Notes under the pieces: generated by a model
What the model saw: the letters and a program-made list of their open reading frames with translations, nothing else
Told to the model about the DNA's origin: nothing
Databases searched by the model: none
Made by a program: the position numbers and the translations under genes
Part shown: one piece after another, positions 1-8,606 of the stretch
How positions within the stretch are numbered: the stretch's first letter is position 1
Layout of the letters: every line of letters begins with the position of its first letter
Source of the DNA: an uncultured Saprospiraceae bacterium
GTDB lineage: Bacteria; Bacteroidota; Bacteroidia; Chitinophagales; Saprospiraceae
DNA: 64,000 bases
Reading direction: 5' to 3'
NCBI GenBank assembly: GCA_937980645.1
Contig: CALJPQ010000001.1
Location: 104,336 to 168,335, forward strand

Positions 1-319
1 AAGCGTGCAGGTTGAGCGTGCCCAGCGGCGGCATAGCCCATACGACTTCGGGCAACATGCGAAAAGCAACCACTACCTGAAGGTCGGCGCGGCAGGCGCG
101 TAGTTCATCTAAAAAGGCTGAATTTTTTAGCTTTTCCGGCTGCAATACCCGTAGTCCGTGTTTAAGCGCGAATTTTTTAATCGGCGACTGCATAAGCCCC
201 AGCCGCCCGCCCGGTTTGTCGGGGGCTGTGATGACGGCCGGAATGTCGTAGCCGTTTTCCCATAAGATTTGCAGCGACGGCACGGCAAAGGCAGGCGTGC
301 CCATGAAAACAATCCGCAT
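1..319 (-). CDS. fmt: Methionyl-tRNA formyltransferase, N-terminal part (cut by window edge)
   Basis: The minus strand from 319 encodes 106 residues that run off the left edge. It opens with MRIVFMGTPAFAVPSL, the classic Fmt start, and continues with the APDKPGGR and LQPEKLK segments and a VVVAFRMLPEVVW stretch in the Bacteroidota style. Fmt transfers a formyl group from 10-formyl-tetrahydrofolate to Met-tRNA(fMet) for translation initiation in the cytoplasm. The window ends just after the NLH motif (N103, H105), which matches the first two residues of the known Asn-His-Asp catalytic set; the SLLP folate loop and the rest lie outside. The gene diverges from the epimerase gene at 390. A -7 box sits only five bases before the start codon. 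Confidence 0.93.
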   Translation of the reverse strand, partial: MRIVFMGTPAFAVPSLQILWENGYDIPAVITAPDKPGGRLGLMQSPIKKFALKHGLRVLQPEKLKNSAFLDELRACRADLQVVVAFRMLPEVVWAMPPLGTLNLHA

Positions 320-324
320 GGGGG

Positions 325-332
325 CAAACATA
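325..332 (-). promoter_or_regulatory. -7 box (TATGTTTG) for fmt, implying a leaderless mRNA
   Basis: The minus strand reads TATGTTTG, a full match to the Bacteroidota -7 consensus TAnnTTTG, followed by five C residues and the fmt ATG at 319. Transcription normally starts a few bases after this box, so the message would begin at or next to the start codon. Confidence 0.5.
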
Positions 333-356
333 GGGCGAAAACCTCCATTGAGCCGT

Positions 357-364
357 TACCTTTG
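357..364 (+). promoter_or_regulatory. -7 box (TACCTTTG) for the aldose epimerase gene
   Basis: TACCTTTGCCC lies 26 bases upstream of the ATG at 390. It matches the Bacteroidota -7 motif and supports choosing 390 over the longer reading frame that starts at 297. I found no convincing -33 TTG at the usual distance. Confidence 0.6.
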
Positions 365-389
365 CCCGTACACGAAACAACGCGACCAC

Positions 390-1316
390 ATGTTTGAACT
401 GAATATCACTCCCTTTGGCCGCTTTCGGCGATACGATTTTCACTTGCCGGCGTCGGAGCACGGCTTCAGCGTAGTGCCTGGGCTGGGCGCTACACTACTT
501 TCGTTGCGCTACCGGGGCGAAGAATTGCTCGACGGCTACGCTACGCCCGACGAACTGGAGGCCGGAACGTGGGCCAAAAGCGCGCTGCTCTTTCCCTTTC
601 CCAATCGCCTGCGCGACGGGCGCTATCGGTGGCTGGGCCAAGAGTACGCTTTTGCGGTAAATGAGCCTAAAACGAACACCGCCATTCACGGTTTTGCGCA
701 TCGCGAAGCCTTCGTGCCAACGCGCATCGAACTAACGGATGAGCACGCAGAGATAGCCTGCCGGCTCGATTACAACGGTCATCACGCCGGCTATCCATTC
801 CCGCTGACGCTGGAAGTGGCCTATAGTCTGACGTATCGCGGCCTCTTTGGCGTGTGCGCCTGGGTAAAAAACCGCCATTCGGCGGCCATTCCGTTGGGCT
901 TCGGATGGCATCCGTATTTTCGATTAGGCGAATGCTCGTTGAAGTTGCCGCCCTGCACCCGGGAGGTACTCGATGAGCGCATGCTGCCAGTGCTGAAGCG
1001 GGAAGCCTACGACGCCTTCGAGCATCTGAAGCCGCTGGGGCAAACGGTACTGGACGACTGCTTTCGCCCGGCAGAGCATCTGACGCTCTATGACGTTTGC
1101 CTGCGAGGCGAACGCTATGCCGTTACGCTTTCGCTGAGCCGGACGCTGTTTCCGTTTTTTCAGGTCTTCACGCTGCCGCATTGGCAAAGCATCGCCGTAG
1201 AGCCAATGACGTGCCTCATCAATGCCTTCGAGAATGGCGAAGGGCTCATCTCCGTGCCACCCGGCGGCGTGTGGTCAGCGGCCTTTGTGCTCCAATGCGA
1301 GCAGATTGACCAATAA
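390..1316 (+). CDS. Aldose 1-epimerase (GalM-like)
   Basis: A 308-residue protein of the aldose 1-epimerase (mutarotase) family, which interconverts alpha and beta anomers of hexoses. Visible family marks are IHGFAH (H100), FGWHPYFRL (H174, at the position of the catalytic histidine) and VEPMT (E271, at the position of the catalytic glutamate). No signal peptide is visible from the chosen start, so a cytoplasmic role is likely. The frame is open back to 297, but the 31 extra residues overlap the promoter and the start of fmt and look non-coding; the -7 box at 357 also argues for 390. Many Bacteroidota GalM paralogues act on sugars other than galactose, so I give no symbol. Confidence 0.88.
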   Translation: MFELNITPFGRFRRYDFHLPASEHGFSVVPGLGATLLSLRYRGEELLDGYATPDELEAGTWAKSALLFPFPNRLRDGRYRWLGQEYAFAVNEPKTNTAIHGFAHREAFVPTRIELTDEHAEIACRLDYNGHHAGYPFPLTLEVAYSLTYRGLFGVCAWVKNRHSAAIPLGFGWHPYFRLGECSLKLPPCTREVLDERMLPVLKREAYDAFEHLKPLGQTVLDDCFRPAEHLTLYDVCLRGERYAVTLSLSRTLFPFFQVFTLPHWQSIAVEPMTCLINAFENGEGLISVPPGGVWSAAFVLQCEQIDQ

Positions 1317-1388
1317 GGTGCTGTTTAATTGGGAATATAAACTACTTGTTATCAGGGCGTTAAGTGTCTTTCACACAAGCAGGGCTGA

Positions 1389-2522
1389 ATGGCTGGGCTT
1401 TATTTACATATCCCTTTTTGCCGACGGGCATGTCATTACTGCAATTTCCATTTTTCGACGGTGTTGCGCTGGAAGCCCGATTTGCTGCAGGCGATGCTGC
1501 GCGAACTGGAGTTGCAACGAGATTACTTAGGCGGAGAGCCGCTGTACTCGGTCTATCTGGGCGGAGGCACGCCTTCGCTTTTAGAAACCGCTGACTTAGT
1601 CGCGCTATTTGAGCGCATTGAGGCACTGTTTGAGGTAAAGCCTGATGCCGAAATCACGTTGGAGGCTAACCCCGACGACCTGACGCCAACGCGGCTGCAC
1701 GAATGGCGTCAGTACACGCCAGTCAATCGGCTGAGCATCGGCATTCAGTCGTTTTTTGACGAAGACCTGCAATGGATGAACCGCGCCCACGATGCCCAAC
1801 AGGCGCTGCGGTGCATTCCTGAGGCACAGGCGGCGGGTTTTGAGCACCTGACTATAGACCTCATCTACGGCCTTCCGGAGGCGCCGGATGAGCGGTGGGC
1901 AGAGAATGTGCGCCTGGCTTTGTCTTTCGGCATCCCGCACTTGTCGTGCTATAGCCTGACGGTGGAACAAGGTACAGCGCTGGCGCATTTTGTGCGCAAA
2001 GGCAAAAGTCGCCCCGTGGACGAAGAACGGGCCGCACGCCAGTTTGAGTACCTGATGGACGAAACCAGCCGGCATGGCTACGACCACTACGAAATCTCCA
2101 ATTTTGCTCTGCCCGGCCACTATGCCCGACACAACAGCAGCTACTGGTTTGGGCGGCCTTATTTGGGCATTGGCCCTTCGGCCCACTCGTTCGACGGCAG
2201 CAGCCGGCAATGGAACATTGCCAATAACGCTCTGTATATCAGGGCCATCAACGAAGGCCATGTCCCCGCCGAACGCGAGACGCTCACATTGGCCCAGCGC
2301 TATAACGAATACGTCCTGACCCGCCTGCGCACGATGTGGGGCTGCCGAACGGCCTACATCGCCGAGGTGTTCGGTGCCGATTTTGTCGAACACTTTGAGC
2401 AAAGCATCCGGCGCTTCGTAGCTACGGGCCACGTGCTGGATCTCGATGGGCAGTATCAGCTGACCCGCGCAGGAAAGTTATTGGCAGATGCTATCGCTGC
2501 AGATTTGTTCTGGTTAGAATGA
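1389..2522 (+). CDS. hemW: Radical SAM heme chaperone HemW
   Basis: A 377-residue protein of the HemN/HemW radical SAM family. The N-terminal IPFCRRACHYC supplies the CxxxCxxC cluster motif (C11, C15, C18) that binds the 4Fe-4S cluster, followed by YLGGGTPSLL and a TLEANPDDL segment. Its length and early cluster motif fit HemW, the heme-binding chaperone formerly annotated as oxygen-independent coproporphyrinogen oxidase; true HemN is about 80 residues longer at the N terminus. It lies 72 bases after the epimerase gene and may share its transcript. Confidence 0.92.
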   Translation: MAGLYLHIPFCRRACHYCNFHFSTVLRWKPDLLQAMLRELELQRDYLGGEPLYSVYLGGGTPSLLETADLVALFERIEALFEVKPDAEITLEANPDDLTPTRLHEWRQYTPVNRLSIGIQSFFDEDLQWMNRAHDAQQALRCIPEAQAAGFEHLTIDLIYGLPEAPDERWAENVRLALSFGIPHLSCYSLTVEQGTALAHFVRKGKSRPVDEERAARQFEYLMDETSRHGYDHYEISNFALPGHYARHNSSYWFGRPYLGIGPSAHSFDGSSRQWNIANNALYIRAINEGHVPAERETLTLAQRYNEYVLTRLRTMWGCRTAYIAEVFGADFVEHFEQSIRRFVATGHVLDLDGQYQLTRAGKLLADAIAADLFWLE

Positions 2523-2580
2523 GGAACGAGGGACGCCGTGGCGATCTCCAACCGTGAGCCAATCAGACCTTCTTCATTAC

Positions 2581-3504
2581 TCAAAAGCGAATGTCGCAAT
2601 CTGCCGGCAGTGCCTGTCGAATGCGCGCTTTTTCGGCCTCTGAGAAGGGGACATCAACAGCGATAAAGACTTTTAGGCGCTTGAGTTTGTGCAAATCCTT
2701 TGGTGCCTGCTTTATGGGGTTGAAGCTAATGGTCAGGCTTTCCAGCTGTTCCAGCTCGCACAGGCTTTCGGGTAGGCGTTCCAGCTGGTTGTTGCTCACG
2801 ATGAGGCCCTTGAGGCGGCGTAAGCGACCGATGTCGTCAGGGAGCTGGCGCAGCCGGTTGTTGTGCAGGTTCAGTTCGGTGAGCGCCGTTGCTTTAGTAA
2901 TGCCTTTGACCGAGCGTAACTGGTTGTTGGCGACGGAAAGCATGGTCAGGTTTCTGGCGCCGGCGAAGGAGAAATCTAAAGCGGCAATCTGATTGTCGTT
3001 AAGGGAGAGATTTTTCAGCGAGCGCATGCGCCCGATTTCTTTGGGAACCGTTGTGATTTTATTCTCCGTGAAGGTAGCGACCTCGAGTTTGGGTAGCTTA
3101 CCGAGGGCACGCGGCAGGGTGGTTAATTGGTTGCGCGAAAAGTCGAGGGCGACCAACTCCCGGAGCTGTGCGATGTCTTCGCTTAGTTGGGTAATGTTGT
3201 TTTGCCGGGCGTTGATTTCTTTGAGCGCTCGGCAGCGATAGAGCGACGCAGGTAGGGTAGTGAGCGTGTTTTTCATTAGGTTGAGGAAGACCATATTCTG
3301 GAAGACGCCAATTTCCTCCGGCAACGCGGCCATTTCTGTACTTCGAAGGTTAAGGATGACCACGTCTGCCGGGTTTTTCAGGCCTTCGGCTATAGAGGTG
3401 TAGATTTTGTGTTTACCCGTTTCGAGGTTGAGCAAGCTCTGTTGAGCGTGAATGGTGCTCAGGCACAAGCAGGTTACTGCCAATGAGTATAGGGCTTTTT
3501 TCAT
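2581..3504 (-). CDS. Secreted leucine-rich-repeat protein
   Basis: A 307-residue protein with a signal peptide (MKKALYSLAVTCLCLSTIHA, cleavage near residue 20) followed by about ten leucine-rich repeats of 22-23 residues from roughly residue 58 to 290. The repeats have the form LxxLPxxIGxLxxLxxLxLxxN, typical of the bacterial plant-like or ROCO-like LRR class. The fold is a protein-interaction solenoid and no enzymatic domain is visible. It converges on hemW with 58 bases between. A strong hairpin at 3537-3564 separates it from the upstream phosphatase gene, so it is probably transcribed on its own. The ligand is unknown. Confidence 0.85.
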   Translation of the reverse strand: MKKALYSLAVTCLCLSTIHAQQSLLNLETGKHKIYTSIAEGLKNPADVVILNLRSTEMAALPEEIGVFQNMVFLNLMKNTLTTLPASLYRCRALKEINARQNNITQLSEDIAQLRELVALDFSRNQLTTLPRALGKLPKLEVATFTENKITTVPKEIGRMRSLKNLSLNDNQIAALDFSFAGARNLTMLSVANNQLRSVKGITKATALTELNLHNNRLRQLPDDIGRLRRLKGLIVSNNQLERLPESLCELEQLESLTISFNPIKQAPKDLHKLKRLKVFIAVDVPFSEAEKARIRQALPADCDIRF

Positions 3505-3536
3505 AAAAACACAGCGTTTTACAGTTGAAATTAGAA

Positions 3537-3564
3537 AATCCGGGAGGGTACCCCCTCCCGGATT
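3537..3564 (-). terminator. Hairpin terminator after the PhoX-like gene
   Basis: A perfect 12-bp inverted repeat (3537-3548 with 3553-3564) encloses a four-base loop in the gap between the PhoX-like gene and the LRR gene. On the minus strand it is followed by a short T-rich stretch (ATTTTCTAATTTC), consistent with rho-independent termination of the PhoX-like transcript. Confidence 0.7.
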
Positions 3565-3607
3565 CTTTCAGAGAAAACAGGAACATCTGCTGGCGTTTTG
3601 CACGCGA

Positions 3608-6600
3608 TTATTTGCCGGAGCTGCTGATAACGATGCGGCGATTGCCCGTGCGCTGTCCTGCCTGTACGAAGAGGACGTACTGGCCGGATGGCAGGTTGAG
3701 CGCCTTCAGGTCGAAGGTCATCTGATTGGTGCCGTCGGGTAAGCGGTGGCTAAAGGAGTGGACGATACGGCCCTGCATATCCACCAGATAGCCCTGAACG
3801 AGTTCGGTCTGCGGCAGTTCTAATTCGAGGGTGAATACGCCATTATTAGGGTTCGGGAACACCTTCAGGTCGAGAGCGGCTGCTGCAGGCTCATTCGCGC
3901 TTACGCCGGTGCCGAGGAGTTCAGCGCGTGCGATGACCACGGATGTGGAACGGTCGAAGCGCAGGATGTTACCCTTAGCGTCAATCTGCTGTGTAGAGGC
4001 GTTAGTAGAGCTCGGGCTTTGGAGCGAGAGGAAGCCAAAGCGGAAGTCTGGCGTCATGTGGAAGCCGCAAGGCTCCGAGCCGATTGGCGTACGGGCGAAG
4101 AGCAGCACGTCAGGATTGAATTGCGTATGCTTGGGCGTTACCATCCAGACGTGGTCGCGGCTGCCGTCTTGCAGCACCCAGAGGTTGCCGCGGTCGTCTA
4201 TCGTCAGGTTGTCGTTGCCTGTTCCCCAGGGCTCGGCTACGATGCCTGTGCCGTAGTTGATCAGGTAATCCTGACCGCCGACGAACACCTCAAACTCGGA
4301 GACTGTGTCGCCGTTGTCTTTGAAGCGATAGACGCGGCCGTGCCCTTTAGAGGTGAAATAGACCTTGTCGGCAATCGGATGGTATTCTACGTCTTCCGGT
4401 CCATTAAATCCAGTTCCGCCCAAGGCAGCAGCGATGAAATTCGTATTGTTGCGGTCGGCTTGCGTTGTGTTGGGCACGCGCACCCAGGTACCTGTGGAGC
4501 CAGAAGGCACGCCGTTGATGAGTGGATTATTCAGACGCAGCACGTACAGGGTGCCGCTGTAGAGGTTGTTCGGCTGGTCAGCTACGTACTTATAGACGCA
4601 AGAGGTGCCACCGTCTTCGGCGTAATAGACCGTGCGGCGATCGGGGTGCGGGGCGGCGTTTTCGTGGGACATGCGGCCCATAGCCCAGAGTTTTTCTTGC
4701 TTGCCGTTGCCGTACTCTTTCACGCGCTTTGTTACGGGGTCAATTTCCACAATCCAGCCCACGTCTTGATAGCCGTCGCCGTTGGCATCGCCGATATTAA
4801 AGGTTTCTTCGCACGTTAGGATAGTGCCCCAAGGTGTGATGCCGCCCGAGCAGTTGCGTGAGGTGGTTACCAGGTCGTTGTTGTAGAAGTTGACGGGTTG
4901 GATGGTATCGTATTCCCAGAGTTTGGTAACGGTGTTGTAACGGGCGTCTATAATGGTTACGCCACCTGGGGTGGATTCGTGGTTAATGGCGATCCAACCT
5001 TCCGTGCTGCTGCCGTTTTTGCCGACAAAGGCGGTGAAGTCGTTATTACCAGGTGTTACATTGAAGGGCACGCCGGGTACGATTTTGGTGTACGGGTCGC
5101 CTTGTTCAATGATTTTCTGGAAGCGGTGTGAGGACGGGATAATAAGGTCGGGTGTCTGCGGGCCGGGCACCACAGATGTGAAGCAGCCGATGTGCAAGTC
5201 ATTTGGGCCGTTGCAGCCAGAGGCTACTGCGGGAGGCGTTTGAGGAATGGCAATTTCCATGTCGAACGACAGGTCTGAGCTGGTGCCATCGCGCTGGTGC
5301 ACGCGCACAGCGAGAATGTTCAGGCCGGGCACGAACACTGACTTAGGGACTCGGAAAGAGAAGTACGTCGTTTCGTTAGCGCCGTCCACGATAGAGGAGG
5401 CCCACGTGTTGTCCGTAATAGGGCCGGCGGGCATGTTGTCGCGGATTACCTCTACTTCGTTGACATAAACGATCACGCCGTCGTCGCGGCGGATGTTGAA
5501 AGCCAGCGTGTCGGGCAGTGCAGAAAGGTTATTGATGTTGAGGCGCTTGCGGAACCATGTGGTGATGTGCTTGTCATTGGCATTGGGGCCGAAGCCGACG
5601 AGCGTATTTACCGGGTCGCCGTAGCCCAATGGGCCAGCACCGTAGTCCCAGTCGGTGTCGTTGAAATTGAGTTTTTGCCAATCCGGGCTAACAGAGCCTT
5701 TATCCCAGAACGCCCAGAGCGAGTTTTTGGGCAGGGGCAAGCCGACGGGCTGCATGGCGGGTTTTTTCTCGCGTACGTACATGTCGAAGCTGAGGTCGGA
5801 GCTGCTCGGGTCGTTTTGGTGTACGCTGGCTGCCAACACGTTCAGGCCGCTTTTTAGCGCGGTGGCAGGTACAGCAAAGCGGAAAAATGTGTTTTCATCG
5901 GCACCGGCCACGGCGCTGAGGGCCAGCGTTTGGTGGGTAAGCGGCCCGGTGGGCAAGTTGTCGCGGAAGAGTTCCGTACCATTGAGATAGACCGCGATGC
6001 CATCGTCGCGCTTTACGAAGAAGATCAGCGAGTCCACGCCGTAGGCGTTGGGGTTATACGTGAATTTCTGACGGAAGTAATAAACCGGCCACTTGTTGTT
6101 CGCATCTGGGCCGAATGGAATAACGGTGGTCTCATCGCCATCGCCGTAGCCCAGTTCAGCCGGACCAAATTTCCAGGGCTTGTCGTCGAAATCCGGAGCG
6201 TTCCAATTGGCAGGGGGCGGCGTAGCGGAGGCGTAGTATGACCAAACAGCGCCTTTTTCGATAGGGAACACACCGATGGGTGCTGTAGGTGCTTCATCGC
6301 TGAGGTAGGTAATGATCAGCTCGGGTGCGTAGCTGAGATTGCCGTGGCCTTCGGCGCCCTCGTACGACTCCGCTTCGCGCGTGCCCTGCCCCGTTACGTA
6401 GAAAGCCATGGAGTTGCCGGGCGTCCAGGCAGGGTCGTTAACTAATTTTTGCACTAAGGTGGCAATGCTAGTGGTGCGCTGGGCGGGGCCGCGCGTGCCT
6501 GTACTGCCGCCAGCCCAGCTGGGCACTATCCACTCTACGCTGTCCGGGTGCTTGGGACGGTCGCGCAGTTCGTACAGGAGCGTATTGGAGAACGTGGCAG

Positions 6601-8104
6601 GGTTCGGGTTTTTCTCGGCATGCAGGTAAAGGATGCAGGGGTCGAGGGTTTTCGTGTTGTCGTATGTAAACTGGATGCGGGCATCCACGATGGTTGCGTT
6701 TTTGGGTACGTCAACTTTATTGAAGCGCATGCCCACGATCTGTAACGAGGCCGGGTTGGAAGGGTTTTCCTGCACCAGTTCCAGGTCACTGGAGGCCACG
6801 TCGTGCGTGCCGTCCGATACGTATTCTTCCATGTCGTCAGTGTCCTGATTGACGAACACCGAGACCGTCTTAGGTATTTTGTACTCAATGATCAATTCAG
6901 GAGCATAAGTGAGGTTGCCATGCCCTTCGGCGCCTTCGTACGACTCTGCTTCGCGCGTGCCCTGGCCCGTGATGTAAAACGCCATGGCATTACCTTCTTG
7001 CCAGCCCGCACGGTTGACCAATTTTTGCACCAACACTGAGATGTCGCTCGACAATTGGGCAGGGCCGCGTGTACCTGTGGTGCCGCCGGCCCAACTGGGC
7101 ACCACCCATTCTACACTATCGGGCAGTTTCGGACGGTCGCGCAGTTCATAAATGGCGTCATTGCTGTAAGTGACAGGGTTGTCGCTGTCTTCAGCCTTGA
7201 AGTACAAGATGCACGGGTTCAGTTCTTTGGTGTTGTCGTAGGTGAACTGAATCTTGGCTGAAGTGATTACAGCACCCTTAGGTACGTTCACATTGGCGAA
7301 GCGCAGACCGATGATTTGCATGGAGTTGGGATTGGCCGGGTTTTCCTGCACCAGCTCTAAGTCGCTGGATCCTGCGTCTTTTTTGCCATCGGCCACGTAT
7401 TCCTCCATATCGTCGGTATCCTTCGTAATGAAGACGGACACCTTGTTAGCGGGCAGTTTGTACTCAATGATTAATTCGGGCGCGTAGGTGAGGTTGCCAT
7501 GGCCCTCAGCGCCTTCATATGACTCTGCTTCGCGCGTGCCCTGGCCCGTTACAAAGAAGACCATAGCGTTGCCTTCCTGCCAGCCTGGGCGGTTAACTAA
7601 TGTTTGCACCAGAATTGCTAGGTCGCTCGACAGTTGCGCCGGGCCACGAGTGCCCGTAGTGCCACCGGCCCAGCTGGGTACTACCCACTCTACGCTGTCC
7701 GTGCGTTTGGGACGGTCGCGCAGCTCGTATAGTATTGTGTCGTTGAAGGTTGTCGGGTTGTCAGCGTCCTGCACCTTGAAATACAGGATACAAGGGTCAA
7801 GGGTCTTGGTATTGTCGTAAGTAAACTGGATTTTGGCCGATGTGATGATGGCGCCTTTCGGTACCTGTACGTTGGCAAAGCGCAATCCGACGATCTGCAA
7901 GGATGCCGGATTGCCCGGGTTTTCCTGGACGAGTTCCAGGTCGCTGGAGGCGATGTCTTTTGTGCCGTTGGCAACGTACTCCTCCGTATCGTCGCTGGCA
8001 GCACTTACGAAAGTGCTAACTTTAATCTGCGCTTGGGCCGACGAAATGGCGAAAATCGCCAATATTGCCCAAAATAAGCATGCTTTGATGTAGGTGTGCT
8101 TCAT
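3608..8104 (-). CDS. Large secreted PhoX-family phosphatase with repeated beta-sandwich modules and T9SS tail
   Basis: A 1498-residue exported protein. Signal peptide about 1-26 (ends SSAQAQ). Three tandem repeats of about 195 residues follow (roughly 27-221, 222-415, 416-612), each beginning SVFxxxDTDDxEEYV and ending GAEGHGNLxYAPELIIxY; they resemble DNRLRE-like beta-sandwich modules. Next come two copies of a second sandwich module (about 615-775 and 780-940), each with GYGD and DLSFDM motifs. A PhoX/DUF839 domain (about 955-1400) shows SGGITPWGTILTCEETF, the hallmark of this family of calcium- and iron-dependent phosphatases. The C-terminal 75 residues (KVFPNPNNGVFTLELELP onward) form a T9SS type A sorting domain. 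I expect a cell-surface or released phosphatase that frees phosphate from organic esters; the front modules may bind glycans or a surface. Catalytic residues were not checked one by one. Confidence 0.85.
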   Translation of the reverse strand: MKHTYIKACLFWAILAIFAISSAQAQIKVSTFVSAASDDTEEYVANGTKDIASSDLELVQENPGNPASLQIVGLRFANVQVPKGAIITSAKIQFTYDNTKTLDPCILYFKVQDADNPTTFNDTILYELRDRPKRTDSVEWVVPSWAGGTTGTRGPAQLSSDLAILVQTLVNRPGWQEGNAMVFFVTGQGTREAESYEGAEGHGNLTYAPELIIEYKLPANKVSVFITKDTDDMEEYVADGKKDAGSSDLELVQENPANPNSMQIIGLRFANVNVPKGAVITSAKIQFTYDNTKELNPCILYFKAEDSDNPVTYSNDAIYELRDRPKLPDSVEWVVPSWAGGTTGTRGPAQLSSDISVLVQKLVNRAGWQEGNAMAFYITGQGTREAESYEGAEGHGNLTYAPELIIEYKIPKTVSVFVNQDTDDMEEYVSDGTHDVASSDLELVQENPSNPASLQIVGMRFNKVDVPKNATIVDARIQFTYDNTKTLDPCILYLHAEKNPNPATFSNTLLYELRDRPKHPDSVEWIVPSWAGGSTGTRGPAQRTTSIATLVQKLVNDPAWTPGNSMAFYVTGQGTREAESYEGAEGHGNLSYAPELIITYLSDEAPTAPIGVFPIEKGAVWSYYASATPPPANWNAPDFDDKPWKFGPAELGYGDGDETTVIPFGPDANNKWPVYYFRQKFTYNPNAYGVDSLIFFVKRDDGIAVYLNGTELFRDNLPTGPLTHQTLALSAVAGADENTFFRFAVPATALKSGLNVLAASVHQNDPSSSDLSFDMYVREKKPAMQPVGLPLPKNSLWAFWDKGSVSPDWQKLNFNDTDWDYGAGPLGYGDPVNTLVGFGPNANDKHITTWFRKRLNINNLSALPDTLAFNIRRDDGVIVYVNEVEVIRDNMPAGPITDNTWASSIVDGANETTYFSFRVPKSVFVPGLNILAVRVHQRDGTSSDLSFDMEIAIPQTPPAVASGCNGPNDLHIGCFTSVVPGPQTPDLIIPSSHRFQKIIEQGDPYTKIVPGVPFNVTPGNNDFTAFVGKNGSSTEGWIAINHESTPGGVTIIDARYNTVTKLWEYDTIQPVNFYNNDLVTTSRNCSGGITPWGTILTCEETFNIGDANGDGYQDVGWIVEIDPVTKRVKEYGNGKQEKLWAMGRMSHENAAPHPDRRTVYYAEDGGTSCVYKYVADQPNNLYSGTLYVLRLNNPLINGVPSGSTGTWVRVPNTTQADRNNTNFIAAALGGTGFNGPEDVEYHPIADKVYFTSKGHGRVYRFKDNGDTVSEFEVFVGGQDYLINYGTGIVAEPWGTGNDNLTIDDRGNLWVLQDGSRDHVWMVTPKHTQFNPDVLLFARTPIGSEPCGFHMTPDFRFGFLSLQSPSSTNASTQQIDAKGNILRFDRSTSVVIARAELLGTGVSANEPAAAALDLKVFPNPNNGVFTLELELPQTELVQGYLVDMQGRIVHSFSHRLPDGTNQMTFDLKALNLPSGQYVLFVQAGQRTGNRRIVISSSGK
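6271..8026 (-). repeat. Three tandem ~585-bp coding repeats in the PhoX-like gene
   Basis: Approximate units are 8026-7442, 7441-6860 and 6859-6271. Each encodes the same ~195-residue module with near-identical blocks (ELRDRPK, VPSWAGG, GTRGPAQ, GTREAESYEGAEGHGNL). DNA identity among the units is high by eye, implying recent duplication or gene conversion. Confidence 0.85.
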
Positions 8105-8268
8105 ACGTTTGAATTTTGGAGCGAAGCACGGATGCTCGTTTTAAGTGCTGAAGAAGGCGGTATTAAGTTGTTGTTGCCTCGAGGTTTTGTTATCATTACC
8201 TACAGCGTCAGCAGATTTTTTTGGAAGGCATCCTCTTTTGAAGCGGTATTGAAAAGAGTTTTTTAACT

Positions 8269-8276
8269 TACATTTG
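8269..8276 (+). promoter_or_regulatory. -7 box (TACATTTG) for mscL
   Basis: TACATTTGCCC lies 39 bases upstream of the mscL ATG. A TTG at 8249-8251, 17 bases before the box, could serve as the -33 element. Confidence 0.55.
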
Positions 8277-8315
8277 CCCGCAGATCGCAACTGTTCACAT
8301 CAAAACGAAAATCTT

Positions 8316-8600
8316 ATGCTAAAAGAACTCAAAGCGTTTCTGTTGCGCGGCGATGTCGTCGCGCTGGCGGTAGCCGTTATCATTGGCGGCGCGTTTGGAA
8401 AAGTTGTTAGTTCCCTTGTAGATGACATCATTTCGCCCATTCTGGGCATGATCACGGGCAATCCGGATTTTTCTCAGGTGGTCATTGGGAACATTCTGAT
8501 TGGCAATTTCATCAATGCCGTCATTAACTTCGTGCTTGTAGGCACGGCGTTGTTTTTTGTGGTGAAGGCTGCCGGCAAGAAACCGGAAGACATTAAATAA
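8316..8600 (+). CDS. mscL: Large-conductance mechanosensitive channel MscL (short form)
   Basis: A 94-residue MscL. The N-terminal amphipathic segment LKELKAFLLRGDVVALAV and the first membrane helix with the VVALAVAVIIGGAFGKVVSS signature are intact; a second helix spans about residues 60-88. The protein opens under membrane tension to release solutes during osmotic downshock. It is much shorter than the usual ~130-140 residues: the periplasmic loop is reduced and the protein ends at KKPEDIK, so most of the C-terminal cytoplasmic helix is missing. The ATG at 8316 is chosen because it sits behind a -7 box and matches the family start. It converges on rmuC with only six bases between stop codons. 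Confidence 0.9.
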   Translation: MLKELKAFLLRGDVVALAVAVIIGGAFGKVVSSLVDDIISPILGMITGNPDFSQVVIGNILIGNFINAVINFVLVGTALFFVVKAAGKKPEDIK

Positions 8601-8606
8601 GCGGTG

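Noticed and set aside
1605..2432. 275-residue minus-strand reading frame inside hemW
   Set aside because: It is antisense to a well-recognised gene, has no family features and reflects GC-rich codon structure.
4019..4819. 266-residue plus-strand reading frame inside the PhoX-like gene
   Set aside because: It is antisense to the PhoX catalytic domain and shows no signal, domain or promoter.
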